NCBI GenBank assembly: GCA_016763955.1
Contig: JAESSU010000225.1
Location: 1-18,072, forward strand
Length of the DNA: 18,072 bases
Reading direction: 5' to 3'
From: Phycisphaeraceae bacterium
GTDB lineage: Bacteria > Planctomycetota > Phycisphaerae > Phycisphaerales > Phycisphaeraceae
Made by a program: the position numbers and the translations under genes. This document shows, in pieces, positions 1 to 7,093 of the stretch; position 1 is the first letter of the stretch, and each line of letters starts with the position of its first letter. Below the pieces are notes generated by a model that was given only the letters and a program-made list of their open reading frames with translations, did no database searches and was not told the DNA's origin.

Positions 1-2
1 GT

Positions 3-908
3 CGGCCTCGCAGTGGCACGTATTTGAAGCCTGAAGGGCATCGTCGCCTGAATAATCAATCGTTGATGCTCGTCACGATGGGTTTTGAAAGTGAGCTTGC
101 TAGGCGGTTTGTGTCGCTAGGGATTCAAGAAGCTCGCAAGCGTGGCTGGGAGCCTCATGTGGTTCAGATGGAGCGCATGAAGGATCGCGTCTTGATTCAA
201 GCTTTAAATAGTGGTGAGCTAGCCTTGATTTTGTCCGCACCTGATGCATTGACGCCTGAGATTGTCCAAGCACTTCAAGATGCCAAAGGGCGTGCCGTGT
301 TAGTGGGTAATCGGCTTGATGCGATGGGGATTTCATCCATTGTGGCTGATGATGCGCAGGGCGTTCGTTTGGCGATGAAGCATTTACAGTCCTGCGGTCA
401 TGAACATATTGGTGTTCTTAGTAGCAACTGGGGCTATGCGATTGATCAAATACAGATTGCCACATGGAAATCCTGTATGAGTGGGGTTTCGTTTTGCGAA
501 GAGGATTATGTTCTGAGTGTGGAACCGTCACGTTTTGATAGTCCGTTGGAACAAGCATATCTCAAAATGCGTCAATGGCTCAAGCATCGTCCCCCTCAGA
601 TTACTGCGATGTTATGCCTGATTGATCAATCGCTGCCTGCTGTGATTCGTGCGATTATCGATGAAGGATTACAAGTTCCCGGCGACATATCACTGGTGAG
701 CTTTGGTAATACAGCAGTGTCTCGTTATGCCAATCCAGCGGTAACCAGTGTTGATCCGCATCTGGCTTTGCATGTCCAAAAAGGGGTTGCTTTGATTAAC
801 AACGCACTTTCTGCGAATCAAGATGAATCGGTGCAAGGGCAATTGATTCAGATTGATCCGGAACTGGTCGTACGTGACAGCGTGAGTCAGGCCTCTTTGT
901 GTCGATGA
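3..908 (+). CDS. Transcriptional regulator, GntR-type HTH (end only) plus LacI/PBP1-like sugar-binding domain, 5'-truncated
   Basis: The reading frame is open to the left edge, so the gene starts outside the window; the TTG at 24 is only an internal codon. The first visible residues, RPRSGTYLKP, resemble the wing that ends a GntR-family winged helix (GSGTYV), not the LacI headpiece. The remaining ~290 residues follow the LacI-type periplasmic-binding fold: an HL-x3-GH-x2-IG stretch near residues 120-130, a PGDISLVSFGN segment and a SVDP motif before the C-terminus. A GntR head joined to a LacI-type sensor is the AraR arrangement, which responds to sugars. The effector and target genes cannot be read from the window. 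The family call rests on the sensor domain; the GntR head is an inference from ten residues. Confidence 0.82.
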   Translation, partial: RPRSGTYLKPEGHRRLNNQSLMLVTMGFESELARRFVSLGIQEARKRGWEPHVVQMERMKDRVLIQALNSGELALILSAPDALTPEIVQALQDAKGRAVLVGNRLDAMGISSIVADDAQGVRLAMKHLQSCGHEHIGVLSSNWGYAIDQIQIATWKSCMSGVSFCEEDYVLSVEPSRFDSPLEQAYLKMRQWLKHRPPQITAMLCLIDQSLPAVIRAIIDEGLQVPGDISLVSFGNTAVSRYANPAVTSVDPHLALHVQKGVALINNALSANQDESVQGQLIQIDPELVVRDSVSQASLCR

Positions 909-1135
909 ATTTCGCCTACCTGCTCATGTAGAACGGTGTTGATACAAGCGAGGTCTTTGAATAACTCGCCCTTGGAGTCCAGTTTCTTTAAATTAGGGAA
1001 TTTTGGCACAAAATCATTGATATTTTGCTGAGCGATCTTCTAAAAACCCGAGCTTTGCTGCTCCATGCGCGCAGCGATCGCGCGGGCCTTACGATCGCAG
1101 TGATTGTCTTTAGTGTCTCGCTGTCTTTGATACTT
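887..1135 (-). pseudogene. Possible decayed gene remnant between regulator and response regulator
   Basis: On the minus strand one frame reads as protein-like sequence for about 82 codons, interrupted by an in-frame TAG (1040-1042) and bounded upstream by a TAG at 1136-1138. The piece after the internal stop includes NDFVPKFPNLKKLDSKGEL and ends at a TGA (887-889) inside the 3' end of the convergent regulator gene. No start codon with a ribosome binding site is evident and I do not recognise a family. It could equally be chance open frame in a 252-bp gap. Confidence 0.22.
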
Positions 1136-1160
1136 CTAAAGGTCGTGCGGGATTCGATTA

Positions 1161-2615
1161 TCACACCTGATCCAGATGAAAGTGCTTGATCTTTTTGTAC
1201 AGTGTGGTGCGGTTGATGTTTAGTTGCTTAGAGGTTTCCTGCCGGTTCCAGTCGTTGGCTTTAAGGGCAGCTTCAATGATCTGACGTTCAGGGTCTTCTA
1301 ATGCTTGCTGCAAGGGCATGGGGGTCCAGCCATTTTCTAAGGCACGGATGCAACAAGTTGCCGATGAGTCGGAGGCTGCGGTGTGTCGCCTCGTGGCAGC
1401 TGCGGCTTCGTCGGCTAACTCTGCAATGGTTTGGGGCAAGTCATCAATATCAATCACCGGACGGCGACTTAAAACCACCGCGCGTTCCATGGCATTTTCC
1501 AATTCACGGACATTGCCCGGCCAACTGTGTTTCTGCAAGGCTCGGTTGGCATCGGCGGTGAGACTGGTGATGGTCTTGTTCATTTCCTTGCAGAACTTGC
1601 CTAGGAAATGTTCAGCAAGCAAGGTGATGTCGCCGCTGCGGTCGCGTAGGGGGGGCAGCTCGATGCACACCACATTGATGCGGTAATACAAATCTTCACG
1701 GAAGTTCCCCTCGTCAACGAGCGGTTTAAGCGGTTGGTTGGTGGCTAAAACAAACCGCACGTCTACATCCACTGTCTCGTTGGAGCCTAAGGGTTCAAAC
1801 TGACGTTCTTGAAGGACGCGAAGTAGTTTGAGTTGCAAAGCGGGGGTTGCTGAATTGATTTCGTCAATGAAAAGTGTTTCGCCGTTCGCAGAGAGAATTT
1901 TACCGGGCTTGTTAAAATCTGCGCCGGTGAAGGCTCCTTTGACATGGCCAAAGAGTTCGGATTCAAGTAGAGATTCGGGGATCGAGCCACAAGAAAAAGT
2001 GACGAAGGGGCCAGCATGTCGTTGGGATTGTTGATGAATTGCGCGTGCTGCTAAGGATTTGCCAGTGCCTGAGTCGCCGTCGATGAGGACGGTGGTTTTG
2101 CTGGGGGCAACGGCTTGAACTAAGTCGTAGACACGTTGCATGCGGAAGTCTGTTCCGATGATATTGCCCATGCCATAGCGTTGGGCGAGTTGGTCTCGGA
2201 GTGATTTGTTTTCTGCAAGCAGGACATGGTGCTGCAATGCTTTGTCGATACTGATGCGTAATTCTGAATCGATGATGGGCTTGGTGAGATAGTCTACTGC
2301 ACCGAGTTTGATGGAATCGACTGCGGTTTGAATTTTTGCATAGCCGGTGATGACGATAACGGATAGATCGGGGTAGAGCTTGCGGATTTTTTTGAGTAGT
2401 TGGATGCCATCACATCGGGGCATGTTCATGTCGGTGATGACTAGGCCATAGTGTTGGTCTTGGCCGTGTTCGAGTAATTCTAGAGCTTCGATCCCATCAC
2501 TGGCAATGCTTGAAGCGATGCCGTCTGTTTTGAGGAATTGCGCAAGACTTTCTGCGATGATTGAATCGTCATCGACAATCAGTGCTTTGGGTTTGACAGA
2601 TTTGGGTTGACTCAC
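1161..2615 (-). CDS. Sigma-54-dependent response regulator, NtrC family (REC-AAA+-Fis HTH)
   Basis: The 484-residue protein has the full NtrC layout. The receiver domain (about 10-125) shows the acidic pocket D15-D17, phosphoacceptor D62 (VITDMNMP), T90 and K112. The AAA+ domain (about 150-390) has Walker A GDSGTGKS at 179-186, the sigma-54 contact loop GAFTGA at 227-232 and Walker B TLFIDE. A Fis-type helix-turn-helix fills the last ~45 residues (NINRTTLYKKIK). The family activates RNA polymerase carrying sigma-54 after phosphorylation of the receiver. The start is GTG at 2615, with AAGGAG at 2629-2624 and an 8-nt spacer. It overlaps the kinase gene by GTGA, so the two are almost certainly a cognate, translationally coupled pair. 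The regulon is unknown; I found no convincing -24/-12 promoter in the intergenic regions. Confidence 0.96.
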   Translation of the reverse strand: MSQPKSVKPKALIVDDDSIIAESLAQFLKTDGIASSIASDGIEALELLEHGQDQHYGLVITDMNMPRCDGIQLLKKIRKLYPDLSVIVITGYAKIQTAVDSIKLGAVDYLTKPIIDSELRISIDKALQHHVLLAENKSLRDQLAQRYGMGNIIGTDFRMQRVYDLVQAVAPSKTTVLIDGDSGTGKSLAARAIHQQSQRHAGPFVTFSCGSIPESLLESELFGHVKGAFTGADFNKPGKILSANGETLFIDEINSATPALQLKLLRVLQERQFEPLGSNETVDVDVRFVLATNQPLKPLVDEGNFREDLYYRINVVCIELPPLRDRSGDITLLAEHFLGKFCKEMNKTITSLTADANRALQKHSWPGNVRELENAMERAVVLSRRPVIDIDDLPQTIAELADEAAAATRRHTAASDSSATCCIRALENGWTPMPLQQALEDPERQIIEAALKANDWNRQETSKQLNINRTTLYKKIKHFHLDQV

Positions 2616-2629
2616 TGGTCAAACTCCTT
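2612..2629 (-). promoter_or_regulatory. Ribosome binding site and GTGA start/stop overlap coupling kinase to response regulator
   Basis: On the minus strand AAGGAG (2629-2624) lies 8 nt before GTG (2615-2613), whose last two bases are shared with the kinase stop TGA (2614-2612). This fixes the response-regulator start and implies translational coupling. Confidence 0.8.
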
Positions 2630-3433
2630 GAGCTTAGCAACGGGGAATCGAACGGTTATTTCTGCACCGTGATAGTCTGAGGGTTCGTCGGGCAGGCCGA
2701 CGCACATATGACCGTCAAGACGTTCGACGATTTCGCGGGTGAGTGAAAGGCCTAGGCCATAGCCTGAGTCTTTGGTGGTGATGCCGTAACGGATCGTCCC
2801 GTTGGCATCGAGTAGGGTCGGGTCGAACCCTGGGCCGTTGTCCACAATGCGTAGGATGATCGAGCCATGATTGAGTTCGCCGTAGACTTTGATTGTCCCG
2901 TGAGCACGTCCTGGCCGATTGATTGTATCGGTGTTGATTGCTTCGATACTGTTGCGAACGGCATTGGCAATAATGGGATAGATCGGGCCTGCTGGGAGTG
3001 ATTTGATGTTGTCGTTGAGTTGGGCATGGATGTCGATATGACGCAATCGTGCAGCAGGGGTGAGCAGGCGGATGGCATGTTCAATGGTTTGCTCAAGTGT
3101 TTTGGCTTGTGCGTGGAGTCTGTCGGGTGTGTGGGCTCGGGTCATCCATCGGCGGATAAGCAGGGCCATCTGTTGCATTGCCGTGGATGCGATTTCCAGC
3201 CGGTGTTGCACGTCATCATCGTTAAGGTGCTCAGCGTCGGTTTTTAGTGTGTTGATAGCCAAGCCGACATTGCGCAATGAGCCATCAAGGAGATTGGCAA
3301 GCTCGTGTGCAAGACGTGCGGGTGCTTCGTCGGAGTCCGGCAGGACAGGCGCACTGGGCGTTTGCTCTGCGGAGGATTCATCCAACGGGTAGTTGGTGAG
3401 TTTCAGATTGTGGTTTTCATACGACATCTTCAT
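2612..3433 (-). CDS. Soluble two-component sensor histidine kinase (NtrB/ZraS-like core, no sensor domain)
   Basis: This 273-residue kinase phosphorylates the response regulator encoded immediately downstream. The dimerisation/phosphotransfer helix has His43 in LAHELANLLDGSL. The ATPase domain has an N box (IANAVRNSIEAI, about 155-166), a G1 box DNGPGFD (198-204) and a G2 box GYGLGLSLTREIV (224-236). There are no membrane segments and no PAS, GAF or HAMP region: only ~40 polar residues precede the H box. The input signal must therefore reach it through a partner or directly in the cytoplasm. Two starts are possible, ATG at 3433 or ATG at 3427; neither has a strong ribosome binding site. It is the first gene of a two-gene minus-strand operon. 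Confidence 0.93.
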   Translation of the reverse strand: MKMSYENHNLKLTNYPLDESSAEQTPSAPVLPDSDEAPARLAHELANLLDGSLRNVGLAINTLKTDAEHLNDDDVQHRLEIASTAMQQMALLIRRWMTRAHTPDRLHAQAKTLEQTIEHAIRLLTPAARLRHIDIHAQLNDNIKSLPAGPIYPIIANAVRNSIEAINTDTINRPGRAHGTIKVYGELNHGSIILRIVDNGPGFDPTLLDANGTIRYGITTKDSGYGLGLSLTREIVERLDGHMCVGLPDEPSDYHGAEITVRFPVAKLKEFDQ

Positions 3434-3580
3434 GTTTGATATCGTCTTAGTTGAAGGTTGGATTAAGGTTGATGTTGTGTCTAGTCAACATGGCGATAGG
3501 GTTGTAGGGCTTGGGACGACTGTGGGAGACGATGGTTGTGTTTTATGCCTATTGGATATGATGTTGACCGTGACAAAAAC

Positions 3581-3597
3581 GTTTTGGAGGCCAAAAC
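3581..3597. promoter_or_regulatory. Inverted repeat GTTTTGG-AGG-CCAAAAC, possible operator
   Basis: Perfect 7-bp arms flank a 3-bp spacer, nested inside GTGAC (3570-3574) and GTCAC (3607-3611). It lies about 150 bp upstream of both divergent genes. No T-tract follows, so a terminator is unlikely. Confidence 0.3.
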
Positions 3598-3671
3598 AAG
3601 TTGTCTTAGTCACAAATAACAGGATAAGTTCATTGATGCAATGGGAGACGAGATACACTTTAGAGCCTAAT

Positions 3672-3710
3672 TCGGTTAAGCTAAACAGTTGAATCAAAGC
3701 GATTAACCGA
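3672..3710. promoter_or_regulatory. Inverted repeat TCGGTTAA-N23-TTAACCGA, possible operator
   Basis: Perfect 8-bp arms (3672-3679 and 3703-3710) are separated by 23 bp and end 43 bp before the start of the J-like gene. The spacing suits a dimer binding two successive half-sites, but no protein is implicated. Confidence 0.28.
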
Positions 3711-3753
3711 CAACCAATATTAACCAGACCGCTGACTCTTACGACAAAAAACT

Positions 3754-5016
3754 ATGGCAGAAGACTTTTATAAGCAATGGTTAGGGATTAATGCCAGCAC
3801 GCATGAGCCGGACATGCCACCGGATCATTACACATTATTGGGATTGCCACATTTTTGCCATCATCCCGAAGCTGTGGAAATCTCCGCTAAGCAACGACTC
3901 GAGAACCTCGACAAGTTTGCCATGTTGCCCGACCGCAAAAAACGTGAAGCAGCAACGCGGATCATGAACGAAGTGGCCACTGCTCGTGTTGCATTAAGTG
4001 ATCCCAAAAACTTTCAGCGATACGACCAATTGCTTAGTCAAAAGCTCGGGATCAAAGTTCCAGACAAAGAAGTCCCCCCGCCGTCGAACTTGCTTCCATT
4101 GTTGCAAGATCAACAAGCGTACGAATTGGACCTTGGAGATGATGTGTCCGACGCACCGGGTATTAAACCACTTGACGCATCACTCGCTGAGATGGACGGC
4201 CCGGAGATTCACGCAGAAGCTGACTTTAACGCAACGCGCACGGTTAACTCAAACCCGATCCCATTTACAGCCATCATCCTTTCGCTCTCCGTGCTATTCC
4301 TACTGATCCTAGGCATTGTCATCGGTGCAGTGATGCTCCTAAGTGACGATGAGTCGGATGCCAAGACACAGTTTAAAACCACAGTCATTAATCCTAAGCC
4401 CGCAGATGATTCTGTAGAGCTTTTGCCAGTTGAGTCAGTACGATCCAACATGCCGCAAAAATCTGAAGATCGAAAACTCGGCAAGCCCGATGTCAGTGAT
4501 GACTACGACCGCCTGACCCTAGGTAATAGCTACCGCGTCCGAGCTACAGCAGGCAGAGGGGCCAAAATTGAAAACAAAAAACTGGCAATGACCATCGGCG
4601 GCAATGATAACGGTGAAACCCGTGTCGAATACACGCCCATGCAAGCTGACGTGCCCATTAAACAGGTCAATTTCAATCTCACACTTGATAGCAAGTCCAC
4701 ATTTGTGTTCGCTTTAGCCAACGGCCGTATCCGTCTCACACTGAAGTTTACCGGCAGCCAACTCACTGTCGCAGCTCGCCCCGGCGGCCCCGCTACCGTT
4801 CAAACACAATATCCCACGATCACGACCGATGGTAAAAATATCAATATCCGTGCCCGCCGAACACCCGATAGCATCCTCTGGTACATCAACGAGTTACCCG
4901 TCGCCATTAGTCCGGCTATCGACCCACGCGAAACAGCCACGGCCACGTTTAGTTTGCTAGGAACACCAGGCAGTAAAGCCTTTTTGGATAACACTCAAGT
5001 CTGGTATCCCCAGTAA
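3754..5016 (+). CDS. Single-pass membrane protein with HPD-less J-like N-terminal domain
   Basis: The N-terminal ~95 residues (FYKQWLGIN, then PPDHYTLLGLPHF, then a helical stretch ending SDPKNFQRYDQLL) match the J-like module that planctomycete proteins often carry. The HPD tripeptide needed to stimulate Hsp70 ATPase is absent: the loop reads LPHFCHHPEA. An acidic linker follows, then one transmembrane helix at about 171-196 (TAIILSLSVLFLLILGIVIG). The ~175-residue C-terminal part is beta-rich (FNLTLDSKSTFVFALANGRI) and suggests a jelly-roll or lectin-like fold, which is inference. With no signal peptide the J-like part would be cytoplasmic and the beta domain on the other side of the membrane. 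ATG at 3754 has no Shine-Dalgarno. The next gene starts 44 bp downstream on the same strand. Function unknown. Confidence 0.85.
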   Translation: MAEDFYKQWLGINASTHEPDMPPDHYTLLGLPHFCHHPEAVEISAKQRLENLDKFAMLPDRKKREAATRIMNEVATARVALSDPKNFQRYDQLLSQKLGIKVPDKEVPPPSNLLPLLQDQQAYELDLGDDVSDAPGIKPLDASLAEMDGPEIHAEADFNATRTVNSNPIPFTAIILSLSVLFLLILGIVIGAVMLLSDDESDAKTQFKTTVINPKPADDSVELLPVESVRSNMPQKSEDRKLGKPDVSDDYDRLTLGNSYRVRATAGRGAKIENKKLAMTIGGNDNGETRVEYTPMQADVPIKQVNFNLTLDSKSTFVFALANGRIRLTLKFTGSQLTVAARPGGPATVQTQYPTITTDGKNINIRARRTPDSILWYINELPVAISPAIDPRETATATFSLLGTPGSKAFLDNTQVWYPQ

Positions 5017-5060
5017 CTTTGTCCCGGATCATCTAAGACACGAAACGAAAAATTGTCACT

Positions 5061-5828
5061 GTGAACGGCCTGTTTGCGAATCCTTTATTTTGGCCTAATC
5101 TCCCGGACAACTGGCAACCCCAGCAGGAGACCGTCGATGTCTTTGCGATCCATCTCCAGCATCCGCCGCTATCACCCCAAGTTGCCCTAGAGCACCTTAG
5201 TGATCATGAGCAGAGGCAAGTCTCGCGTTTTAAAAGTTCAGTTAAACAAAGGGAATTCACGCTCACCCGAGCGATGCTGCGTCTTATTCTTGCTTCGGTG
5301 ACACATGCAAATCCCTTGGCTTTACGTTTTGAACGTACTGCTTTGGGCAAGCCTTTCTTACCCCAGACGCCGGTTCATTTTAATGTCAGTCATTCAAAGG
5401 ATATTGCCCTAATTGCAATCTGCCCGGACTTGGTGTTAGGGGTCGATATTGAACAGGTGCAGCCGCGCAATAGCTTTTTAAAATTAGCCCAACGTTTCTT
5501 TGCGCCAGCAGAATTTCAAGCCATCAGCCAACTCCCACAGCCTTTGCAACTCACTGCATTTTATAGCACATGGACGCGCAAAGAAGCCTTTGTCAAAGCC
5601 ACGGCCAAAGGCATTGCGTTAGGACTTGACCGGTTTGAAGTTAACGTAGACCCTAGTCAGCCTGCTTGTTTTCTTAAGCTCCCTCCAGAAATCAAAACCG
5701 CATGGAGTCTCCACGATCTGACCCCCGCGCCTGCTCCGGGCTACACCGCAAGTCTATGCGTCGAAGCATCTATGCCGGACATCAATTGCCGGCAAATCAG
5801 TCATCCGCAACAGCTTCCTTCGTCCTAA
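5061..5828 (+). CDS. 4'-phosphopantetheinyl transferase, Sfp/Gsp type
   Basis: Enzymes of this superfamily move the phosphopantetheine arm of coenzyme A onto a serine of acyl, peptidyl or aryl carrier proteins. The 255-residue length fits the two-lobed Sfp type rather than the short AcpS type. Diagnostic motifs are FNVSHS (107-112), LGVDIE (126-131, with Mg ligands D129 and E131) and WTRKEAFVK (171-179, with E175). The start is GTG at 5061; no strong ribosome binding site precedes it. It sits 44 bp after the J-like gene and is probably co-transcribed. No carrier protein, polyketide synthase or peptide synthetase is visible in the window, so it may be the housekeeping enzyme or serve a distant cluster. 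Confidence 0.92.
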   Translation: MNGLFANPLFWPNLPDNWQPQQETVDVFAIHLQHPPLSPQVALEHLSDHEQRQVSRFKSSVKQREFTLTRAMLRLILASVTHANPLALRFERTALGKPFLPQTPVHFNVSHSKDIALIAICPDLVLGVDIEQVQPRNSFLKLAQRFFAPAEFQAISQLPQPLQLTAFYSTWTRKEAFVKATAKGIALGLDRFEVNVDPSQPACFLKLPPEIKTAWSLHDLTPAPAPGYTASLCVEASMPDINCRQISHPQQLPSS

Positions 5829-6065
5829 CATCCTTTCACGATTAAAACGGGTGCGTGACTGACATCGCCAACACAAGCGTTATAAAGTCTTATGAACCGT
5901 TCGACGCGTACAAAATAGAGGGATGCGTCTAAGAAGCTTATTCACTGTCTAATCTTTATACCGTCTATAACGCCTGCCGACTGCTATTCATCACAGAAAC
6001 GGGTGAAGCCGCTTATTTGCCTGTGTGAATCATTCGATCTGACCCACAAGGATGGGCTTATTGAC

Positions 6066-6983
6066 ATGATTACACACAAACTCCAAACATTTATCAAGCA
6101 CCCAGTTAAAGCGGTGCAGCATCGTCTGCAAGTGGGCGCGATCGATGCTCAACGCCTTTTGCAAGTGCGAGGCAAACGAATCTGTGATGACCCCATTTTC
6201 GTGCTAGGCAACCAAAAGTCCGGCACCACCATCATGGCTGCGCTCCTAGGCAAAGCAACCCGTCGCCAAACCACATTAGACTTGGTTTATTTCAATAACA
6301 ATCATGCAGCAGACTATTACGAGGTCTATGCAAAAACGATGAGCTTCCGCAAGTTCTTGGAAACCAATTGTCTCGAATTTTCCAACCCAATTATCAAAGA
6401 ACCAAATCTCGCACATTATTACGCAGAACTAACCAAGTATTTCCCGCTAGGCAAGTTCATCATGATCGTGCGCGATCCACGCGATAATATCCGCTCGATT
6501 CTTAATCGTTTTAAACTGCCGGGCAATCTCACCGATATGACCGACGAACAGCGTAAACTGCTCATTGGCCCTTGGCCTATGGTTTTTGATGGATCATGGT
6601 GCGGCCTTAAAGGCAACAACTACATCGAAATGCTCGCGTCACGTTGGGTGTTGTTCGTTGAAACCTATCTGGCTCATCAGCGTGAAATGCTCCTCTGCCG
6701 ATATGAAGATTTTCTTGATGACAAGCTCGGTGAAATTCATCAAATCTGTCAAGACCTAGACATCACCGTCAATACAGACATTCGCGATCAAGTTGACGTA
6801 CAGTACCAACCCAAAGGCCAACGCAATGTCGATTGGCTTGAGTTTTTTGGTCAGGAAAATCTCGACCGCATCAATACCATCTGTAAACCTGCGATGGACA
6901 AAATGGGTTATCAAGTCGATCAGCACGGCATCAATAATGACGTTCACCCACGCATTGCTGCAAAAATGAATCAAGCGATATAA
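6066..6983 (+). CDS. Sulfotransferase family protein (PAPS-dependent)
   Basis: The protein would transfer sulfate from PAPS to a hydroxyl or amine of a carbohydrate or other acceptor. The 5'-phosphosulfate loop is PIFVLGNQKSGTT, with KSGTT at 51-55 from this start. The 3'-phosphate motif is IVRDPRDNIRSILNRF, with R136 and S144. No signal peptide or membrane helix is visible, so it is probably cytoplasmic. The frame opens at GTG 6003 (326 residues), but I favour ATG 6066 (305 residues): the first 21 residues of the longer form look unlike the family and neither site has a well-spaced Shine-Dalgarno. It is 237 bp after the transferase gene and may have its own promoter. The acceptor cannot be predicted. 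Confidence 0.85.
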   Translation: MITHKLQTFIKHPVKAVQHRLQVGAIDAQRLLQVRGKRICDDPIFVLGNQKSGTTIMAALLGKATRRQTTLDLVYFNNNHAADYYEVYAKTMSFRKFLETNCLEFSNPIIKEPNLAHYYAELTKYFPLGKFIMIVRDPRDNIRSILNRFKLPGNLTDMTDEQRKLLIGPWPMVFDGSWCGLKGNNYIEMLASRWVLFVETYLAHQREMLLCRYEDFLDDKLGEIHQICQDLDITVNTDIRDQVDVQYQPKGQRNVDWLEFFGQENLDRINTICKPAMDKMGYQVDQHGINNDVHPRIAAKMNQAI

Positions 6984-7093
6984 CGCAATTCCGAATCAAA
7001 CCCCAACCGTATCAGAACTCAAGTCTGCGGATTAAGCATTGAGAATCTGTAGGCTTGTGATGTCGATTCGCTGAATCTTATTTATCTGCAAGG

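Larger units (their letters stand above)
3434..3753. other. Divergent intergenic region (320 bp) between kinase and J-like membrane protein genes
   Basis: This gap must hold promoters for both divergent transcripts. It contains two inverted repeats, listed separately, but no hexamer pair good enough to call a promoter and no -24/-12 element. An open frame on the plus strand (ATG at 3432, 86 codons) fills most of it. It lacks a ribosome binding site, resembles no family and would leave the kinase without a promoter, so I treat it as noncoding. Confidence 0.6.

Noticed and set aside
14..28. TGGCACG resembling a -24 element
   Set aside because: It lies in the regulator coding sequence (encoding SGTYL) and lacks the matching -12 TTGC.
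1067..1083. GCGCG hairpin containing GCGATCGC between regulator and response regulator genes
   Set aside because: No T-tract on either strand, so not a terminator; a single GCGATCGC copy is not a repeat family.
3432..3692. Plus-strand open frame of 86 codons in the kinase/J-like gap
   Set aside because: No ribosome binding site, no family resemblance, and it would occupy nearly the whole divergent promoter region.
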